From: an uncultured Dokdonia sp.
GTDB taxonomy: Bacteria > Bacteroidota > Bacteroidia > Flavobacteriales > Flavobacteriaceae
Assembly: GCF_947492535.1 (NCBI RefSeq)
Contig: NZ_CANLNH010000009.1
Coordinates: forward strand, 140,626-204,625
DNA: 64,000 nucleotides
Reading direction: 5' to 3'
Below are positions 59,693 to 64,000 of this stretch, piece after piece. Within the stretch, counting starts at the first letter, position 1; every line of letters begins with the position of its first letter. The notes below the pieces were generated by a model that saw only the letters and a list, made by a program, of their open reading frames with translations, was not told the DNA's origin and did no database searches. The position numbers were made by a program, and so were the translations under genes.

Positions 59693-60829
59693 TTACGGTT
59701 TTAAATTCAGCATAAACAGGTCTGCAGCGATACCGTCACTGAGGAATTTTCCTTTTTTAGTGACATATAATCTATCTTCTTCTTTAAATAAGAAATGATT
59801 CTCTATATGCGATTGTGCTTGTTCTAGCAAATAGGTCTGCATTTTTGATCCAAACAACGTGGCTATTTCTTTTAGAGAAACGCCTTGTTGTGTTCGTAAT
59901 CGCGTCATCACATATTCATTATACTGATCGGTAGGTGTGAGTTCTTCCACATCTTGCGGTAGCTCGTTTTGCGTAATTGCTTTTATATATTTGGGGTTAT
60001 TACTGATATTCCAAGCTCGGCGCTTTCCGTTATAACTATGTGCGCCTGGACCAATACCTATATAGCTTTTCCCTTCCCAATAGGCAGTATTATTCCGAGA
60101 GAAAAAATGAGGTTTCCCAAAATTACTAAACTCATAGTTATGATACCCTGCTGCTTCTAGACGTTCTACAAGAATGGCATGATGTTCTTGTGCGACCTCA
60201 TCATTTACAGGTGGAATAATTCCTTTTTTGATAAAGTTTTCTAGGGCAGTTTTGGGTTCGACGGTGAGGGCATAGGCAGAGATATGTGGCACTCCCAATG
60301 CTAATGCTTGTTCAATGTTTTGAATCCATCGGGCGTTGCTCATCTCTGGAATCCCATAGATAAGATCTAGGGAAATGTTCTGGAACCGCTTTCGCGAAAG
60401 CGTAATACACTCCAAAGCCTCTTGTGCATTATGTGCACGATTCATAAGCTTCAAATCTTCTTCAAAAAAGGACTGTACGCCAATACTTAACCGATTGATT
60501 GGGGACGCATGCAAGGCTTCTATCTTTTCTTCAGAAAGATCGTCAGGGTTGGCTTCTAACGTTATTTCTGGCGTATCTGTTACTTGGTAATTTTTATAGA
60601 CAGTCTCAATTAACGCTTCAATTTCATGCGTTTCTAATACCGATGGTGTACCGCCGCCGAAATAGATACAATCTACCTCCTGATTTTGAAATTCTTCATT
60701 CCGTAGTTCCAGTTCTTGAATTAACGCCTGTATCATTTCTTCCTTCTTGCCCATAGACGTCGAGAAGTGAAAGTCACAATAGTGACAGGCCTGCTTGCAA
60801 AATGGGATATGGATGTAGATACTGGACAC
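59693..60829 (-). CDS. hemW: Radical SAM heme chaperone HemW / coproporphyrinogen III oxidase-like
   Basis: IYIHIPFCKQACHYCDFHF; YFGGGTPSVL. Confidence 0.93.
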   Translation of the reverse strand: MSSIYIHIPFCKQACHYCDFHFSTSMGKKEEMIQALIQELELRNEEFQNQEVDCIYFGGGTPSVLETHEIEALIETVYKNYQVTDTPEITLEANPDDLSEEKIEALHASPINRLSIGVQSFFEEDLKLMNRAHNAQEALECITLSRKRFQNISLDLIYGIPEMSNARWIQNIEQALALGVPHISAYALTVEPKTALENFIKKGIIPPVNDEVAQEHHAILVERLEAAGYHNYEFSNFGKPHFFSRNNTAYWEGKSYIGIGPGAHSYNGKRRAWNISNNPKYIKAITQNELPQDVEELTPTDQYNEYVMTRLRTQQGVSLKEIATLFGSKMQTYLLEQAQSHIENHFLFKEEDRLYVTKKGKFLSDGIAADLFMLNLKP

Positions 60830-60837
60830 AGTTTATG

Positions 60838-60880
60838 ATTGTTGATTGTTGATTGTTGATTGTTGATTGTTGATTGTTGA
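60838..60880. repeat. Tandem repeat (GATTGTT)x6 just upstream of the hemW start
   Basis: Direct reading. Confidence 0.97.
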
Positions 60881-60914
60881 AAATATGAACTTATTACTAT
60901 TCACTTAATACTTA

Positions 60915-61469
60915 CTACTTCTTCACCCGTTTCTCATTTTGCTTTACAAAAGCTTCCCATCCAGAATAACTCTTCCCTGTTTCTACCTTTCCAGAATTGT
61001 AAAAATGACATACTGCAGCAGCTAGTCCATCGGTGCTATCTAGATTTTTAGGAAGTGTTTTAATTTTCAAAAGCGATTGTAACATTTTTGCTACTTGTTC
61101 TTTACTGGCATTTCCATTCCCAGTAATCGCCATTTTTATTTTTTTAGGCAGGTATTCTGTAATAGGCACCTCTCTACTTAATCCAGCTGCCATGGCTACT
61201 CCTTGCGCACGTCCTAACTTGAGCATACTCTGTACATTCTTTCCAAAGAAAGGTGCTTCAATAGCAATCTCATCAGGATGATAGGTATCTATAAGCTCTA
61301 CAGTACGTTCAAAAATGAGTTTTAATTTTATGTAGGGGTCTTTGTATTTTGAGAGTAACAACTCATTAAGTTGTAAAAGTTCCATTTTTTTATTGACGAC
61401 TTTGATGAGACCAAAACCCATGATGGTTGTTCCTGGGTCAATACCTAATATGATTCTTTCTTCTTTCAA
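60915..61469 (-). CDS. ruvC: Crossover junction endodeoxyribonuclease RuvC
   Basis: ILGIDPGTTIMGFGLI; EAPFFGKNVQSMLKLGRAQG. Confidence 0.95.
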   Translation of the reverse strand: MKEERIILGIDPGTTIMGFGLIKVVNKKMELLQLNELLLSKYKDPYIKLKLIFERTVELIDTYHPDEIAIEAPFFGKNVQSMLKLGRAQGVAMAAGLSREVPITEYLPKKIKMAITGNGNASKEQVAKMLQSLLKIKTLPKNLDSTDGLAAAVCHFYNSGKVETGKSYSGWEAFVKQNEKRVKK

Positions 61470-62474
61470 ATGGAGTTTTATCTTTTATTCGTTACTTTGT
61501 TTGTTATGCAAAGCGATTCCCACAAAGCTACACAATTCTTAAGCTATAGTATTAAAATTTTGATTTTGGCTATAGTCCTTTTTTTTGTGTGGAAACGCAT
61601 ATCAAAAGACACATCTACTATTCGCGAGAATTTCAAAATCAATATTAGCTCATTAATGACATATAGCAATATAGCAATATTACTATTATTAGCTACTCTC
61701 AATTGGCTATTTGAAATTCTAAAGTGGAAGTCTCTAGCTGGTCATTATCATCCTATCACTACAAAAGAAAGTCTTCAACAGGTATTAAAAGCACATATTG
61801 TATCGCTTATTACACCTGCCAAAATTGGAGAGTATGGCGCTAAAGCATTATTTTTTCCAGCACAACTACGCAAAAAAATTCTCTTTTTAAACATATTGGG
61901 AAATGGATATCAGATGCTAGCCACTACTATTTTTGGAAGTATTGGAATAGGAATTTGTAGCTATTTTTTATTTCCTACGTACCTACCTTACTATTTAATT
62001 ACTATCGTCATATCTCTTCTTTTCGTTTATAGCATTCCGAAATTATTAGATCGAATACGCTGGAGCATCAAAGGATATTCTTGGCAACGAATCCGTGATT
62101 TTATGAAAACGGTTGCGCTGCATACAAAACAAAGAGCATGGATTTTTTCTTTTGTGCGGTATCTCCTATTTGCGCATCAGTTTTACTTTTTACTATTCCT
62201 TTTTCAAGTGGATGTTTCTTATCCACTTGCAATGGGACTCATCACGACGATGTATCTTATCAGTTCTATCATACCGATGCTTCAACTTTTTGATGTTGTC
62301 CTTAAAACTGGAGTGGCTGTTGCTATATTTACATGGGTAGGTGCAGCAGAAATCACTATCGTATGTATCACATTTCTTATGTGGTTTTTTAATGTCGTAC
62401 TTCCTATTATTCCTGGAAGTTATTTTATGATTACAGACACATCACTTACTTCCAAAAAATCGATGTCTATATGA
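61470..62474 (+). CDS. Lysylphosphatidylglycerol synthase TM-like / flippase-like membrane protein
   Basis: Multi-TM; LKAHIVSLITPAKIGEYGAKALF; start could be 61506. Confidence 0.7.
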   Translation: MEFYLLFVTLFVMQSDSHKATQFLSYSIKILILAIVLFFVWKRISKDTSTIRENFKINISSLMTYSNIAILLLLATLNWLFEILKWKSLAGHYHPITTKESLQQVLKAHIVSLITPAKIGEYGAKALFFPAQLRKKILFLNILGNGYQMLATTIFGSIGIGICSYFLFPTYLPYYLITIVISLLFVYSIPKLLDRIRWSIKGYSWQRIRDFMKTVALHTKQRAWIFSFVRYLLFAHQFYFLLFLFQVDVSYPLAMGLITTMYLISSIIPMLQLFDVVLKTGVAVAIFTWVGAAEITIVCITFLMWFFNVVLPIIPGSYFMITDTSLTSKKSMSI

Positions 62475-63610
62475 TTGCACTTATCTGTATGTATAGTATC
62501 ATCATTGGGTATGTTATTTTCATCCTCTGGTTGTCTTATGGATTTAGGAATGTTCCTCATTGTACTTCTTCTAGCGATACACCAATACAAGGGTTTTCGA
62601 TTATCATCCCTTTTCGGAATGAAGAAAAAAACCTTCCGAGATTGCTTGAAAGTCTCATGCAATTGGACTATCCGGAATCACTCTATGAAATTCTATTGAT
62701 AAATGATAGTTCTGAAGATGCTTCTTTAAAGGTTATTACATCATACATTGAAAAGCATCAAATATCAACTATTCGTGTACTAGATAGTATTCGTGTTTCT
62801 CATTCTCCTAAAAAAGATGCGATTCAAACCGCGATTCAAACCGCAACCTATTCTTGGATTGTAACGACAGATGCCGATTGTATTGTACCCGAACAATGGC
62901 TTCGTATCCTAAATGCTTTTATTCAGAAACACAATTCAAAATTAGTTGCGGGTCCCGTAACATTACCTTTAGAAAACACTTCCTTCCTGAATATTTTTGA
63001 ACAATTAGATACGCTTAGTCTTGCTGGAGCTACTATAGGCGGATTTGGTATTAATCGTCCATTCTTATGCAACGGAGCACATCTGGCATATGAGAAAGCT
63101 GCTTTTATAGAGCTACATGGTTTTGAAGGAAATAACCATATCGCAAGTGGAGATGATCATTTTATGCTAGAAAAGTTTACAAAAGTATTTCCTAACCAAG
63201 TCCATTATTTCAAATCACAACAGGCTATTATCACGACTATGTTTCAAGAAGACTGGGTTTCTTTTATGAGACAACGTAAACGATGGGCGGCTAAGTCGGT
63301 TGGGTATACAAACTTGTTTACAAAAGGCGTTGGGCTACTTATTTTACTATCTAATTTGACCATTGTGATGGGTATTGTTTTTGCTTTCGCGAAAGCGTAT
63401 ACAAATCCATTCCCATTTTTACTACTCATTTTTATAAAAGTTGTCGCTGATTTTATATTACTTATGCAAGCTTCTCAGTTTTTTAAAAAACGAAAAATAT
63501 TGGTTTGGTATCCTATCATTGCACTATTATATCCTTTTATAAGTTCTTACATTGCGATCACTTCTTTAAAGGGGGGATTTACTTGGAAAGGCAGGTATTT
63601 CAAGAGGTAA
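62471..63610 (+). CDS. Family 2 glycosyltransferase
   Basis: FSIIIPFRNEEKNLPRLLESL; TTDADCIVPEQWL; QRKRWAAKS. Confidence 0.9.
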   Translation: MIALICMYSIIIGYVIFILWLSYGFRNVPHCTSSSDTPIQGFSIIIPFRNEEKNLPRLLESLMQLDYPESLYEILLINDSSEDASLKVITSYIEKHQISTIRVLDSIRVSHSPKKDAIQTAIQTATYSWIVTTDADCIVPEQWLRILNAFIQKHNSKLVAGPVTLPLENTSFLNIFEQLDTLSLAGATIGGFGINRPFLCNGAHLAYEKAAFIELHGFEGNNHIASGDDHFMLEKFTKVFPNQVHYFKSQQAIITTMFQEDWVSFMRQRKRWAAKSVGYTNLFTKGVGLLILLSNLTIVMGIVFAFAKAYTNPFPFLLLIFIKVVADFILLMQASQFFKKRKILVWYPIIALLYPFISSYIAITSLKGGFTWKGRYFKR

Positions 63611-63682
63611 AAGTATCAAACCTGTTACTTTTATACATTGGGATTCACTTGCCTGCCAGCAAAGGCAGGTTCAAGGTACACT

Positions 63683-64000
63683 ATTGAGTACGTCTTACAG
63701 ACTTCTCAACAATGGGTTTATTCAAAAAAAATAAAAGATCCCGCCATAAAGCGGGATTAACCTGCCTGCCGGCAAAGGCAGGTTCAACTTTCACTATTGA
63801 GTACGTCTTACAGACTTCTCAACAATGGGTTTATTCAAAAAAATAAAAGATCCCGCCATAAAACGGGATTAACATGCCTGCCGGCAAAGGCAGGTTCAAC
63901 TTTCACTATTGAGTACGTCTTACAGACTTCTCAACAGTGAGTTTATTCAAAAAAAACAAAAGATCCCGCCATAAAGCGGGATTAATTCAACTTTCACTAT
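63683..64000. repeat. Tandem array of units of about 112 bp with internal hairpins, continuing beyond the window
   Basis: ATTGAGTACGTCTTACAGACTTCTCAACAATGGG...GATCCCGCCATAAAGCGGGATTAA repeats at 63683, 63796 and 63908. Confidence 0.95.

Noticed and set aside
63683-64000. CRISPR array
   Set aside because: Units are nearly identical over the full ~112 bp with no unique spacers; no cas genes in the window.

Overview
AT-rich chromosomal window from a Bacteroidota organism, probably Flavobacteriaceae (T9SS sorting-domain protein, Bacteroidota-type lipoproteins, TPR/AraC membrane regulators). The central feature is an accessory RiPP locus at about 2.3-22.9 kb. It has a split class I LanB dehydratase, a C39-peptidase ABC exporter with an HlyD-type adaptor, a LanC cyclase, and ten short Gly-Gly-leader precursor genes. 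Six of those precursors are missing from the supplied ORF track and were decoded by hand. The locus also has four paralogous membrane-spanning TPR/AraC regulators. Each regulator is followed, in the same orientation, by its own small GG-leader peptide gene. Dyad-symmetric sites of about 22 bp lie between each regulator and its peptide, and matching variants lie upstream of other precursors. The four site types differ in their centre and arms. I read this as four parallel regulator-peptide-operator circuits, possibly peptide-sensing, that share one modification/export apparatus. This is inference and needs testing. The flanks contain ordinary housekeeping and catabolic genes: thyA, egtB/egtD, a hydroxyproline catabolism operon, hemW, ruvC and others. 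Also present: a 14-bp palindrome (GCTTTCGCGAAAGC) with 13 intact copies, one of which is joined by a 14th copy split by a second palindrome; simple-sequence repeats just upstream of start codons; a roughly 165-bp dispersed repeat whose two copies both sit next to synonymous-diverged duplicates of a gene 3' end; a permuted ACP-like ORF; and a tandem hairpin array at the right edge. No rRNA, intact tRNA, CRISPR array or transposase was found.
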